Source of the DNA: Acidobacteriota bacterium
GTDB lineage: Bacteria > Acidobacteriota > Terriglobia > Terriglobales > Acidobacteriaceae
Length of the DNA stretch: 64,000 nt
Reading direction: 5' to 3'
Assembly (NCBI GenBank): GCA_021803035.1
Contig: JAJZME010000040.1
Location: 1 to 64,000 of the forward strand
Shown here: positions 1-9,500 of the stretch, in pieces
Layout of the letters: the number at the start of each line of letters is the position of its first letter
Numbering within the stretch: position 1 is the stretch's first letter
Program-made: the position numbers and the translations under genes
Notes under the pieces: model-generated
What the model was told of the DNA's origin: nothing
Database searches by the model: none
The model's input: the letters and a program-made list of their open reading frames with translations, nothing else

Positions 1-49
1 TCCTGGCCTTCCGCCGCCCGGCTGCGGTGAAAGCCCCGGCCGTGATCGC

Positions 50-3000
50 TTACAGGGTGATGTCGACCTCAAGAACCGCCTGGTACGTCTGGCCATTGCT
101 TCCCGTGCCCTGAATCAGAAGCGTGTATGCGCCTGGCGGAGTTGCGCCTCCAGAAGTATTGGGTAGCTGGAACGAGCCGCCGCAGCCGGCCATCTGAAAA
201 ACAGCTACGCAGATGACCAGTATGGCGACCACCCGGAAGAAGATCGAATTGCGCGATTTGCGGCCGCGCAGCAGCCCGAAGAACCCGAAGATCGGCAGGC
301 ATAGCAGGCCGTCCGCCATCAGCTTGGGATTGTGCGAACCGGATGCCGACGCCGTTGTCGAGCCTCCGGTGGTAACGGTCACCGTAACCGAGGCGCTTTG
401 CAATGAGCTTGACGCGGGCAGCGTCGTGGGGTTGAAGATGCACCCGATCGAGAGCGTGGATGGCGGCACGCCCGGGGGTTTGATCCCCGTGCCCGTTACC
501 GAAACACACTGCAGATTCGAAATGCTCACTCCCGGCGGCAACAGGAAGTTGAGGCCAGCCGAGTTGTTGGTCGTGGCTCCGGAAACGATGCGCAACGGGC
601 CGCCAACCGCCCGGACAAAGACGTCGAACGCCTTGGCTGCGCTAACCAGACCGGTCGCCGAATCGGTTCCCTGCACCGTAACGCTGTACAGTCCCGGGGT
701 GGCCTTGGTGGCATCAACAATCAGGTCCGTCGATGCCTGCGTGCCGCTGCTCGCCACCGGGATGGTGCTTGCAACCAGATTGCACGCGGGAGCGGTGGCG
801 CCCGATGGCGCAGATACCACGGCAACGTTGCATCCCAGCGCCACGCTGCCGGAAAAGCCCTCGATCGAAGCCGGAGTCACAGCGATGGTCAGCGGCGAGA
901 ACGGATCATCGGCCGAAGTGCTGCCCTGGCTGACGATCGCCGTCGGCGCCGGAGTCCCCTCCGGAACGCCGGTAACCGCCAGCGAATAATCCTCGACCGC
1001 CTCGGGCACGGTAAAGCTGCTGCCCTTGAAGTTCTTATCGCCCGAGTAGGTTGCGGTCACCGTGTCTGCGCCCGCCGGCAGCGACGACGTCGTGCAACTT
1101 ACCGTGCCGCCCGTGCCCACCGGCAGGGCCGCCGCGCATTCCGGAATCACGAGCGAGCCGTTGTACGTAAAGGTCACCGTCCCGCCCGGCTTGACTACGC
1201 CGCTGGGCGCATTCACCGTCGCCGTGAAGGTCACCATATCGTTCTGGTCTTTGGGATTCTTCGCAATCACGCTAGCCGGCAATCCGGAAAGCCCCAGCGT
1301 GGTCGCAGCCATATTGACCGTCTGCAACACGGCGCCGCTGCTCGTGCTGAAGTTGCTGTCGCTCGGATTGAACGTCGCCGTGATGGTCTGCGCGCCCTCT
1401 GCCAGGCCGTTGGTCGAGCAGTCGTAAACACCCTTTGCAATCGGAACATCGGAGCAGATCGTCGCCGTCCCGTCGCTGAAACTCACCGTTCCGGTCGGCG
1501 TCGCGCTTCCCGGAACCTTGCTGGTCACCGTGGCCTGGAAGGTCACGGCCTGATTCACCTCCGAGGGATCCGCCAGCGACTGCACCTGCGTCTGCGTGGC
1601 GGCCGGGTTCACGGTCTGCGCCAGCGTAACAACATTCGTGCCGCTATTAAAGCTGAAGTTGCCGTTCTTCGTGGTGTAGGTCGCGGTAATGGTATACGAC
1701 CCGTAAGTCAGCGGCGGTGGCGAGCACGCAGCCGTGTAGGCGGTTCCACCCGGCCCCGGAGCGGTCAGGCCCACAGCGGAGCAGCCGCTGAACGGCGTTG
1801 CCGTCGACGAACCCGACAGCGTATAGCTGAATCCAACCGTCCCTGCCGGCGGTGTGTTGACGCTCGGGACCGTAACCTGGGCCGTGTACATCACCGGGGC
1901 GTTGACCGTGGATGGATTATCCGATGAAATCAGCGCCATGGTGCCGGTGGCCGGATTCACGTCCAACCCCACCTGCCCGCTGCTGCTCTTGTAGCTGGGG
2001 TCGCCGTTCGGATAAGTCGCCGTGATCGTATCCGTTCCTCTGGGCAGTTGCGTGGTGCTGCAACTGGCTACTCCGGTCGTCGGGTCCACGGTTCCCGTGC
2101 ACAGGGGCGTCGTGCTGCTGCCCGCCGTGAAACTCACCGCTTCTGCCAGCGGCACTGGCTGGTCAAACGGAGTAACCGTCGCGCTCAAAGTCACGCTTTC
2201 GCCAAAGCTTGCCGGGCTCGGCGTCGCGCTGGCTTTCGTCGAAGTGGCTAGCGCCGTCACCGTCTGGTTCACGCTGCCGCTGTGGGAGCCACTCGCCTGG
2301 TAATTCGAGTCGCCGCTGTATGTCGCCACAATCGTGTGCGTGCCGCCGATCAGCTTGCTGGTCGTGCAGGTAGCTCCGTATTCGGTCGTTCCCCCGGAAC
2401 CGATGGTTGTGACCGTAACACCCGACCCTCCTCCGCAGTCCAACATCGCCGCGTCGGTCGAGCTGCCGTTGTCCGTAAACGTGATCGTGCCCGTAGGCGG
2501 CACCACCACGCTGCCCGTAATATCGATTACGGCCGTGAAGGTAACGGGGCTGTTCACCGCCGAGGTGGGATTCGTCGCGCCCGACGAAGACGCCACCGTG
2601 GTCGACGTGCTCGCTTGCGCAACCGCGATCGTAATCGGCGTCGATGCGGCGTTTTGATAGCTGGTGTCGCTGGCACCGGGCGTGTAAGTCGCGGCGATGG
2701 AATCCGGACTTCCCGCCGGCAGCGCCGATGTCACGCAGGTTTGCGTGGCCGTTCCGGTCGTCGAATCATACGTGAAGGCTTCCGACCCGCTGCCGCAGCT
2801 AATCGCCGTGCTGCCCACCGAAAACGCCACCGATCCCGTCAATGGGACAAAATCGGCAAACGCCACCGGATTCGTCACATTCGTCGAAACCGTGGCCGTC
2901 AATGTCACCGCTTGATTCAACGTGGCCGATTTCGTGGACGCGTTCAACCCCACGCTCGGCAGTATCGCGGTCACGTCAAAGGCCGAACTGCTCACCGTCA

Positions 3001-5509
3001 GCGGATTCGTCGCAGTCGACGGTATCACGCCCACGTTCAGCGTGAGCCCCGTGCCCGCGGTGGCATTCAGCCCGGAATACGTGGCCACTCCCGACCCGTC
3101 TGTCGTCTCGCTCGTCGTGCCGTACAGCGTGCCGCTGCTCAGCGTCACCGGAATATCAATGCCGGAAATCGCCTGTCCGCTCTCGTCCACCGTCACCGCC
3201 GCGCCAAAGCCCTGGTCCACGGTCACGCTCGACGGCGGCTTGGTGCTGAAGCTCACCGCATAATTGCTCTGCACCGCCCCCGCGTCCACGCACGGGCTGC
3301 TCGACGAGTAGCCCGTGTACGTGGTGTTCTCATTCGGCTCGCCGCGCTCGTCGGCGGTGACGCCCGCCAGCAGATTCGTGGCCTCGCCAGCGCAGATCGC
3401 TGCGCTCCCCGGCAGCGGAATCTCCACCGGAACTGTCGCCTTCGGCCCGATCAGCGCCAGACCGCTCAGCGTAATCTCCGGCTTCGTGGTATCGCCCCCC
3501 GCATAATCAGTGACGGAGTCCGTGTTGCCGCCGATCACGTTGCCGCCATGATCTGTGTAGCTATTTTCGATGTTGGAACCGACCCCCCCGGAACTCGTGC
3601 CGGCAATGTTTCCGGCAACGATGGTGTTGGCCAAACTCGTCGATCCGCTGGCCACATAGATACCTCCGCCTGCGCCGCCTGGATTGCCCGACGCGGAGTT
3701 CCCGGCGATGGTACTGTTGACCACCATGAGCGTCCCGTCGCTGCTGATGCCTCCGCCAAACCCCAGAATGTCACCACCACTGGCGGAATTGTCGGAGACC
3801 GTGCTCTCGGCAATCTCCATCGTCCCACCGTTGTAAATGCCGCCGCCTGCTGAGCCAGTATTCCCGGAGATCGTGCTATCCATAATCAGCGCTGTGCTGT
3901 CACTGTCAATGCCGCCGCCATCACCGACGGCGGCATTATTCGTCACGGCGCTGCTCAGCAGGGTCAGGTCTCCGGAGTTTTCGATCCCGCCACCGAGGGT
4001 GGACAGGTTGGTGGCGGTTGCGGCGTTCCCATTGGAAATCGTCATCCCGTAGAGCACCGCCGGCACGCCCGCCTCCACGGCGAACACACCATAAGTGCTC
4101 TTCGTCCCGCCGCCATTGATCGTGAGCGTGTTCGCCCCGGGACCAATCATATTGATCCCCGCGGGCGTGCCCGTCGACGGCGGCAATCCCAGACTCAGCG
4201 TGCTGCCCAGCGTAATGCTGGCCACCCCGGGGGCAAAGTCAATGTCACCTTCGCCGTTGGCCAGTGCGACGGCGTCCCGCAGCGTACACTTGGTCCCTGG
4301 GCAGTCGGAGCTGGTCGCAGTCCCGTCCGTGCTCGCCTGCACCTGGAGGTAGTTGCTCTGCACCGCCCCGGCATCCACAAGTCCCGCCGGGCAGGAGCTA
4401 TAGCTGGGGCTGAAGGCAAAGCCGCGCTGATCGGTGGTCACTCCAACCGGGGCATCGCTCGACGAGCCCCAGCAGATGGCCGCGCTGCCTGGCTGCGGCA
4501 GCAAGGTCTGGGTCGGCCCGCCATAGGAGCCTAGCGGCAGCGCCAGCGGGTTGGCCGTAGCGTCCTTGGCGTTCCCGTTGCTGGTGCAACTGGCGCAGTC
4601 GCTGCCCCCGTTGCCGGTATTGTCGTAATAAACGTTGTAGTTCGCGTTCGCCGTACCGGAGTAATCGTAAATCGCGCCTCCGGAGTTGCCGGAGAAGATA
4701 TTGTTGTCCGCTGTCAGCGTGCCGACGCCTGAAATGTTGAGCGCGCCCCCGCCGCTGGCGGCGGAGGAGTTGCCGGAGAAGGTACTGTTGGTGACTGTCG
4801 CCGTGCCGCCAGCGGCGATGGCGCTGCCGTCCTGGCCCGAATTGTCTGAGAACGTGCTGTTGCTCACCGTTACGCCATCCGCATTGATGGCGCCGCCCGG
4901 GCCGGAGGAGGAGTTTCCGGAAAAGGTGCTGTCAATCGCCGTCACCGTGGCGGTGCTGGAGTCTGTGATCGCCCCACCACCGTCGTTGGCAAAATTTCCG
5001 ATGAAAGCGCACTCCTCAACTGTCAGCGCGCCCTGGTTAATAAAGATGCCGCCCCCAAAACCGTTGCTGCTATTGCCGTAAGCAATGGTCAGCCCGGAGA
5101 TGTTCACCGTGGCTGGCGCCGAGCTTCCGATAGTCATCACCCGAACTCCGGCCTTGTGATCCGCGGAGATCGTCAGCAGGTTCGCCCCTGGCCCCGTGAT
5201 GGTCAGGTTCACATTGATCGTCGGCAGCGTACTCCCAAGCGTGATGGTGCCCGTCAGGCCGCTCTTGAAAACAATCGTGTCGCCATTGCCGTCGGTGTTG
5301 GCCTGCGCGATGGCGTCGCGGAGCGAGCAGGCGGTACCCGTGCCGGTGCCGCCGCAGTTGTTGGTCGCATCCGCCGTGTCGTTGAGCGTGTTGACCGTGA
5401 GGGTTTCGCTCGCACCCCAGGCTCTGGCCGCGCCCAAGCCAAACGCCACCAGGCAAAGGGTAGTCAGGAACAGCCGACACGACACAGGAACACTCAATCG
5501 CCCCATCAT
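50..5509 (-). CDS. Secreted CSLREA / beta-helix / Ig-repeat surface protein
   Basis: About 1819 residues. I chose the ATG at 5509 because GGAGA (5516-5520) lies seven bases upstream and a signal peptide follows (hydrophobic LFLTTLCLVAFGLG then ARAWG); the upstream reading to 5590 lacks these. Two CSLREA-type segments are visible (TLTVNTLNDTAD...CSLRDAIAQAN near residue 36, CTLRDAVALAN near 400). Each is followed by Gly/Asn/Ser-rich polymorphic-membrane-protein repeats (NSTFSGNSS, GGGIxN) that should fold as a right-handed beta-helix. From about residue 760 there are six Ig-like (Big_3 type) repeats with xxTGTVxFxD and xxITATYxxxxNF signatures. The end has a hydrophobic stretch, a basic RGRK, a second hydrophobic stretch with AGCGG, and a TPPGAYTLLIQGT module. 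The family is assumed to be extracellular and possibly adhesive; substrate unknown. It stands alone with no operon partner in the window. Confidence 0.75.
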   Translation of the reverse strand: MMGRLSVPVSCRLFLTTLCLVAFGLGAARAWGASETLTVNTLNDTADATNNCGGTGTGTACSLRDAIAQANTDGNGDTIVFKSGLTGTITLGSTLPTINVNLTITGPGANLLTISADHKAGVRVMTIGSSAPATVNISGLTIAYGNSSNGFGGGIFINQGALTVEECAFIGNFANDGGGAITDSSTATVTAIDSTFSGNSSSGPGGAINADGVTVSNSTFSDNSGQDGSAIAAGGTATVTNSTFSGNSSAASGGGALNISGVGTLTADNNIFSGNSGGAIYDYSGTANANYNVYYDNTGNGGSDCASCTSNGNAKDATANPLALPLGSYGGPTQTLLPQPGSAAICWGSSSDAPVGVTTDQRGFAFSPSYSSCPAGLVDAGAVQSNYLQVQASTDGTATSSDCPGTKCTLRDAVALANGEGDIDFAPGVASITLGSTLSLGLPPSTGTPAGINMIGPGANTLTINGGGTKSTYGVFAVEAGVPAVLYGMTISNGNAATATNLSTLGGGIENSGDLTLLSSAVTNNAAVGDGGGIDSDSTALIMDSTISGNTGSAGGGIYNGGTMEIAESTVSDNSASGGDILGFGGGISSDGTLMVVNSTIAGNSASGNPGGAGGGIYVASGSTSLANTIVAGNIAGTSSGGVGSNIENSYTDHGGNVIGGNTDSVTDYAGGDTTKPEITLSGLALIGPKATVPVEIPLPGSAAICAGEATNLLAGVTADERGEPNENTTYTGYSSSSPCVDAGAVQSNYAVSFSTKPPSSVTVDQGFGAAVTVDESGQAISGIDIPVTLSSGTLYGTTSETTDGSGVATYSGLNATAGTGLTLNVGVIPSTATNPLTVSSSAFDVTAILPSVGLNASTKSATLNQAVTLTATVSTNVTNPVAFADFVPLTGSVAFSVGSTAISCGSGSEAFTYDSTTGTATQTCVTSALPAGSPDSIAATYTPGASDTSYQNAASTPITIAVAQASTSTTVASSSGATNPTSAVNSPVTFTAVIDITGSVVVPPTGTITFTDNGSSTDAAMLDCGGGSGVTVTTIGSGGTTEYGATCTTSKLIGGTHTIVATYSGDSNYQASGSHSGSVNQTVTALATSTKASATPSPASFGESVTLSATVTPFDQPVPLAEAVSFTAGSSTTPLCTGTVDPTTGVASCSTTQLPRGTDTITATYPNGDPSYKSSSGQVGLDVNPATGTMALISSDNPSTVNAPVMYTAQVTVPSVNTPPAGTVGFSYTLSGSSTATPFSGCSAVGLTAPGPGGTAYTAACSPPPLTYGSYTITATYTTKNGNFSFNSGTNVVTLAQTVNPAATQTQVQSLADPSEVNQAVTFQATVTSKVPGSATPTGTVSFSDGTATICSDVPIAKGVYDCSTNGLAEGAQTITATFNPSDSNFSTSSGAVLQTVNMAATTLGLSGLPASVIAKNPKDQNDMVTFTATVNAPSGVVKPGGTVTFTYNGSLVIPECAAALPVGTGGTVSCTTSSLPAGADTVTATYSGDKNFKGSSFTVPEAVEDYSLAVTGVPEGTPAPTAIVSQGSTSADDPFSPLTIAVTPASIEGFSGSVALGCNVAVVSAPSGATAPACNLVASTIPVASSGTQASTDLIVDATKATPGLYSVTVQGTDSATGLVSAAKAFDVFVRAVGGPLRIVSGATTNNSAGLNFLLPPGVSISNLQCVSVTGTGIKPPGVPPSTLSIGCIFNPTTLPASSSLQSASVTVTVTTGGSTTASASGSHNPKLMADGLLCLPIFGFFGLLRGRKSRNSIFFRVVAILVICVAVFQMAGCGGSFQLPNTSGGATPPGAYTLLIQGTGSNGQTYQAVLEVDITL

Positions 5510-5930
5510 GGGAATTCTCCGGCACTGCAAAAGTTTGCGGACCCCAGAAGAGATACGGAAACTTGCTGATAGCTTTCGCTGAACCCCCACGGCCTGAGCA
5601 ACCCCGCCGGTTCAGGAGGTGTTTGTTACAAATGCAACTCGGATGACCTGCAATCAGGCCTGAAGATTTCTACGGATGACGGCGAGAGACGCCCCAGGGA
5701 AGCGCCGTGATCCAGAGGATTGTTAAAACATTGGGGAATGAACTTTGGCGTTTGTAATGCGAGTCAATCAACCTCATCCTGTCACGCAGAATGAGCATGC
5801 CTTCAAGGGCTGCGCTAAATCGTCCCAATCCCATGGGATTGAGAATCGAATTGAGCTAAAAACAGAACTCATTCTAGGGCCGCACCACATAAAGGTCAAT
5901 ACGCAATTTAAGGCAGAGTAAAGCACCATC
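5510..5930. other. Intergenic, leader of the surface-protein gene
   Basis: No gene is supported here. A 7-bp inverted repeat (5579-5585 with 5609-5615) with GC-rich interior lies about 70-100 bases upstream of the ATG at 5509, so it would be in the leader. I could not match it to a known riboswitch consensus. Confidence 0.3.
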
Positions 5931-5990
5931 AACGGCTATAAAACAACTGCCCTGTCATAGGGTGAGGTGGTATCGAAGCCCTTGCAATCG

Positions 5991-6170
5991 CGCATCATCG
6001 ACGGCTGTAGAACAGCATCCCGCTTCATCGGCGGCCATAGAACAACATCCCGCTTCATCGGCGGCCATAGAACAGCACCCCGCTTCATCGACGGCCGTAG
6101 AACAGCACCCCGCTTCATCGGCGGCCGTAGAACAGCACCCCGCTTCATCGGCGGCCATAGAACAACTGCC
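5991..6170. repeat. Six-unit 30-bp tandem repeat array
   Basis: Six consecutive units of exactly 30 bp (5991, 6021, 6051, 6081, 6111, 6141), differing at only a few positions each, with core CGCTTCATCGGCGGCC. No unique spacers, so it is not a CRISPR. A 17-bp direct repeat (AACAACTGCCCTGTCAT) occurs just before the array at 5942-5958 and at its end at 6161-6177. The array runs into a TCATCCTGAGGCGAAGCC-type segment (from 6175) resembling dispersed intergenic repeats common in acidobacterial genomes. Because 30 is divisible by three, several frames stay open across it; none has coding character. Confidence 0.85.
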
Positions 6171-6453
6171 CTGTCATCCTGAGGCGAAGCCGAAGGATCT
6201 GCGGTTGTTCCTTCCTCCCTGCCGCGGCCATCTCTTGCGCGGCCCATCAAAAAGTCAAGCCCTTCCATCCCTAACCATCACTCTCGCAACAACTTGCAAT
6301 TGCCGGTAATTTCCCTCATTTCTTGCACAATAGAAACAAATTCGCGCACAAGGCAAGCCGGCGCCGCGTTGCCCACTCGCCAAAGAGGATCTCATGACCA
6401 TCGCACTCCCCCTGACACGGTTAGCCCCGCGAAATCCGCCAGCCCCCGAAGCT

Positions 6454-6516
6454 GGCACCCACCCCCCTTAAAATATTTTCTTTCCCACAGATTTTCTTGC
6501 CGGTAATTTTCTTGCC
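6454..6516 (-). repeat. 63-bp dispersed repeat, copy 1
   Basis: The reverse complement of this stretch matches 37078-37140 at 55 of 63 positions with no gaps. It holds two GGCAAGAAAAT half-repeats, then an AATATTTTAAGGGGGG core. It sits 68 bp beyond the kinase stop codon. No terminal transposon features or coding capacity seen. Confidence 0.8.
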
Positions 6517-6583
6517 AATCCCTGTCCCGCTTTTGGAACATCGGATTGGAAATGGGCAGGTCCGGAATTTTCCAGCCAGAACC

Positions 6584-9500
6584 CTACCGCCGGCCCGCAA
6601 TCGTCCAACCGCCGCCTGACTTGCGGAATGTATAGCGGATGCCGTGCCGCGAGGTCGTCGGCCGGCCGTTGACGATAAGGGTCGTGGCTTCGCTGCAATT
6701 CCAGGTGGCCGAGTCGCCGGAGATGCTCAGCGAAGACGGCGAGCAACTATCCGAGATCGAGGCCCGGGGATTGCCCCTGAAGAAGCTCTGAAAGCCCCTC
6801 GCCTGCGAGGAATTCATGCCCGGCCAGGCCGCCCTCATGCCTGCCACATTGTGCGCCGCCAGCGCGGCGTCGAACTTGTCCAGCGCATCCCGCACCAGCG
6901 TCGCCTGGCTTACCGCTTGCGGCTTGGGTGCGGCAGCCTTCACGATCGTTGGCTCGACGATAATGTTCACCGACCGCTGCTGCGTTCCGCCGTTGCCCGT
7001 GGCTGTCAGCACGTAGGTCGTGCTCTTTTGCGGCCGGATCGTGGTCTGGCCGGAGTTGTCCACGCGCGCGATTCCGTTGTTGATGGAAACGCTGCTGGCG
7101 TTGGCGGTCTGCCAGCGTAGCGTGGTGGACTGTCCCTGCTCGATCTGCGAAGCCGTGGCCGAGAAAGAGTCGATCTGCACCGGCTGCGGTTTGGCCGCCA
7201 CCGGCTTCGGCGCCGCCGGAATGGGCGTGAGCACCACCGACATGTTGTTTCTCTCGCCGGCCTTGATGTTGAAGTTCTGGCTGAACGGCTGGTAACCGTT
7301 CAGCGCAATCTCCAGGGATCGCTCGCCCGGCTTCACCTGCACAATCAGGTTGCCCCGCGAATCCGTGCTCCCCACCGCCGCATGGTCGATGCTGACGCTG
7401 GCTCCGGGCGTCGAGTGAACGCTCAGAAAGGCCTGCATCACCGGCGGCGGCGCGGTGCTGGAGCGCCTAAGCGCAAAGTGAAGCGTGGCTCGCTGGTTTT
7501 TCGCAACTTCAACAGTAGCCGGCGCCACGCTGGAATAGCCCGGCTTCGTGAACCGGATGGTGTGCCTGCCCGGATTGAGCGGCAGCTTCAGGCTTCCATT
7601 ATTCCGCGTAAAGCCCTTGAGCAGGCCATCGACAAAGATCTCCGCACCGCCCACATTACTGGTGACCAGCAGCGTTCCCGTCGGCGGTGCAGCTGCGGGT
7701 GGAGGCGCGGTTTGCACCTGCTGCACCGGCTTCTGTGCCGGCGCTGTGGGCTTCGCCGCCTGCAAGTGCCAAATCACGGCGGCCACCGCCGCCACAACAA
7801 TCACTCCTCCGGCAAGGAATGGAACGAGCAGCTTCCCTTTCCGCGCAGCCGCGGGCTCGGCGGAGACAGTCGCGGGGTCGAACTCGATTTGCGGCACAGT
7901 GCCGGTGGTGCGGCGCGTGGGAGGCTTGGCGGCCTCGGCGCCCAGGCGCCGCCAGTCGGCCTGCTGCGCGGCGCCGGCGAACTCCACCCATTCCGCCACC
8001 GCCCGGAGCTTTTCGACCGCGCCGGCCGCATCGTTCGCCAGCAATGCTTCGCGGGCCGCCTCGACGGATTTCGCAACCGTCTCGTTCGCGAGCTGGCTTC
8101 GTTTGCTTTCAATTTCCCCAATCGCGCGCCCCACATCGGGGGATTCGCCCCAGGCGCGCTGCACGGCCTGCAATGATTCAATCGCGGCTTGGAAGCTCTC
8201 GCGATCGGCCGCATTGCCAGCCGCGGCAAGGGCGTTCTCTGTAGCCTGCCTTCGGGTCTGCTCGGCGCGCACTTCATTCAGCAGCGTGTTCAGCGGCGTT
8301 CCGGAGACCGTCGCGGCGGGCTGAGCCTGCAGCAGTTCCAGCGCTTCGTCGAGCTGCCCGCGCTGGCGCAGCCTCGCGATATGGGCCAGCAGCGCTTCGC
8401 TTTTCCGCTCGGCCTCCTGGCGTTGCGCGCGCGCCTCGGCCAGCAGCCGTTCCAGCGTGGCGTCGGAGGTTGCGGCAACGGCGGGCTCCAGCAGAGCAAT
8501 CGCCTGGTCGTACTGCTCCTGCTCCATCAGCGACCGGGCGTCACGAACGCAATCGGCAACGCGCGTGCGCCGCTTCTGCTCGGACAGTTCCTTCCTGGCA
8601 AAATCCAGCAACTCGCCCACACCGGCGGCGTCGGCGAATTCAAGCTGATACGATTCCAGAACTTCGATGGCCTTCTCGAACTGGCCCCCATCGATGGCCT
8701 GCTGCGCCTCGCGCAAATACTGCCTGCGAACCTCTTCCTGCTCCGCCGCTTTGAGCCGCTGCCGCAGCGATTGCTCCAGCGCCAGCAGCCGCTCCTCCCC
8801 CGGCAGTTCCTGAAGCGCCCGCTGCACAATCAGCAGAGCCTCGCCCGGAGATTCCAGAAAGGTGCCCTGGGCCTTGGCGACGGTGGATTCGATCAACTGC
8901 CGGTTGCGGAATTCGCGAGTCTGAAGCGCTACGCGGGTTTTGAGCTGCAGCAGAGACGACTCGGTGGGCAGCTTTTCCACCGCGCGGTCAACCAATTCAT
9001 TGGCGCGGTCGAAGTCCTGGGCTGCAAGGCAGTTTTCAATCTCCGCCTGGATCTGCTCGATCAGTTGGCGGCGGCGCTCCTGCTCCTGCCCACTGACCGC
9101 TTCCTGCATCAGGCTGTCCAGCTCCGGCACGGATGGATCGATCTTGCCGACTTCACGCAGAATCTCGATAGCTTCGGTGAAGCGGCGGGCGGTGTACTCG
9201 TGACGCGCCTTTTCGAGCAGCCCGCGAATCTGCTGTTGCTGGGCGGCAAGCTTCGCCTGCCGGGTGAGCTCGGTGTGGATCGCACGAATCGCCGTGTTGT
9301 CCCCGCCCAGCTTCATGGCCTTTTCGACCACGTTGAGCGCCCCCGTCCAGTCGCTCCGCTCGCGCAACAAGTCCGCCTGGCTCATAAGGCTCGCGACCTC
9401 GTCGGCGCGCTGCTTTCTTTCGCGCACCTCTTCGTGGCGGGCTTTCAGCTCTTCGTTACCGGGATCGAGCTGCATGGACTGATCGAGCAAGCCCAGCGCT

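Noticed and set aside
5510-5700. Cyclic-di-GMP or cobalamin riboswitch upstream of the surface-protein gene
   Set aside because: Only a short inverted repeat is seen; the conserved core bases of these riboswitches are absent.
5991-6170. CRISPR array
   Set aside because: Units are adjacent with no unique spacers and no cas genes nearby.
5936-6268. 110-codon frame with WPPMKRGAVL repeats
   Set aside because: Created by the 30-bp tandem array; no start site and no conservation expected.
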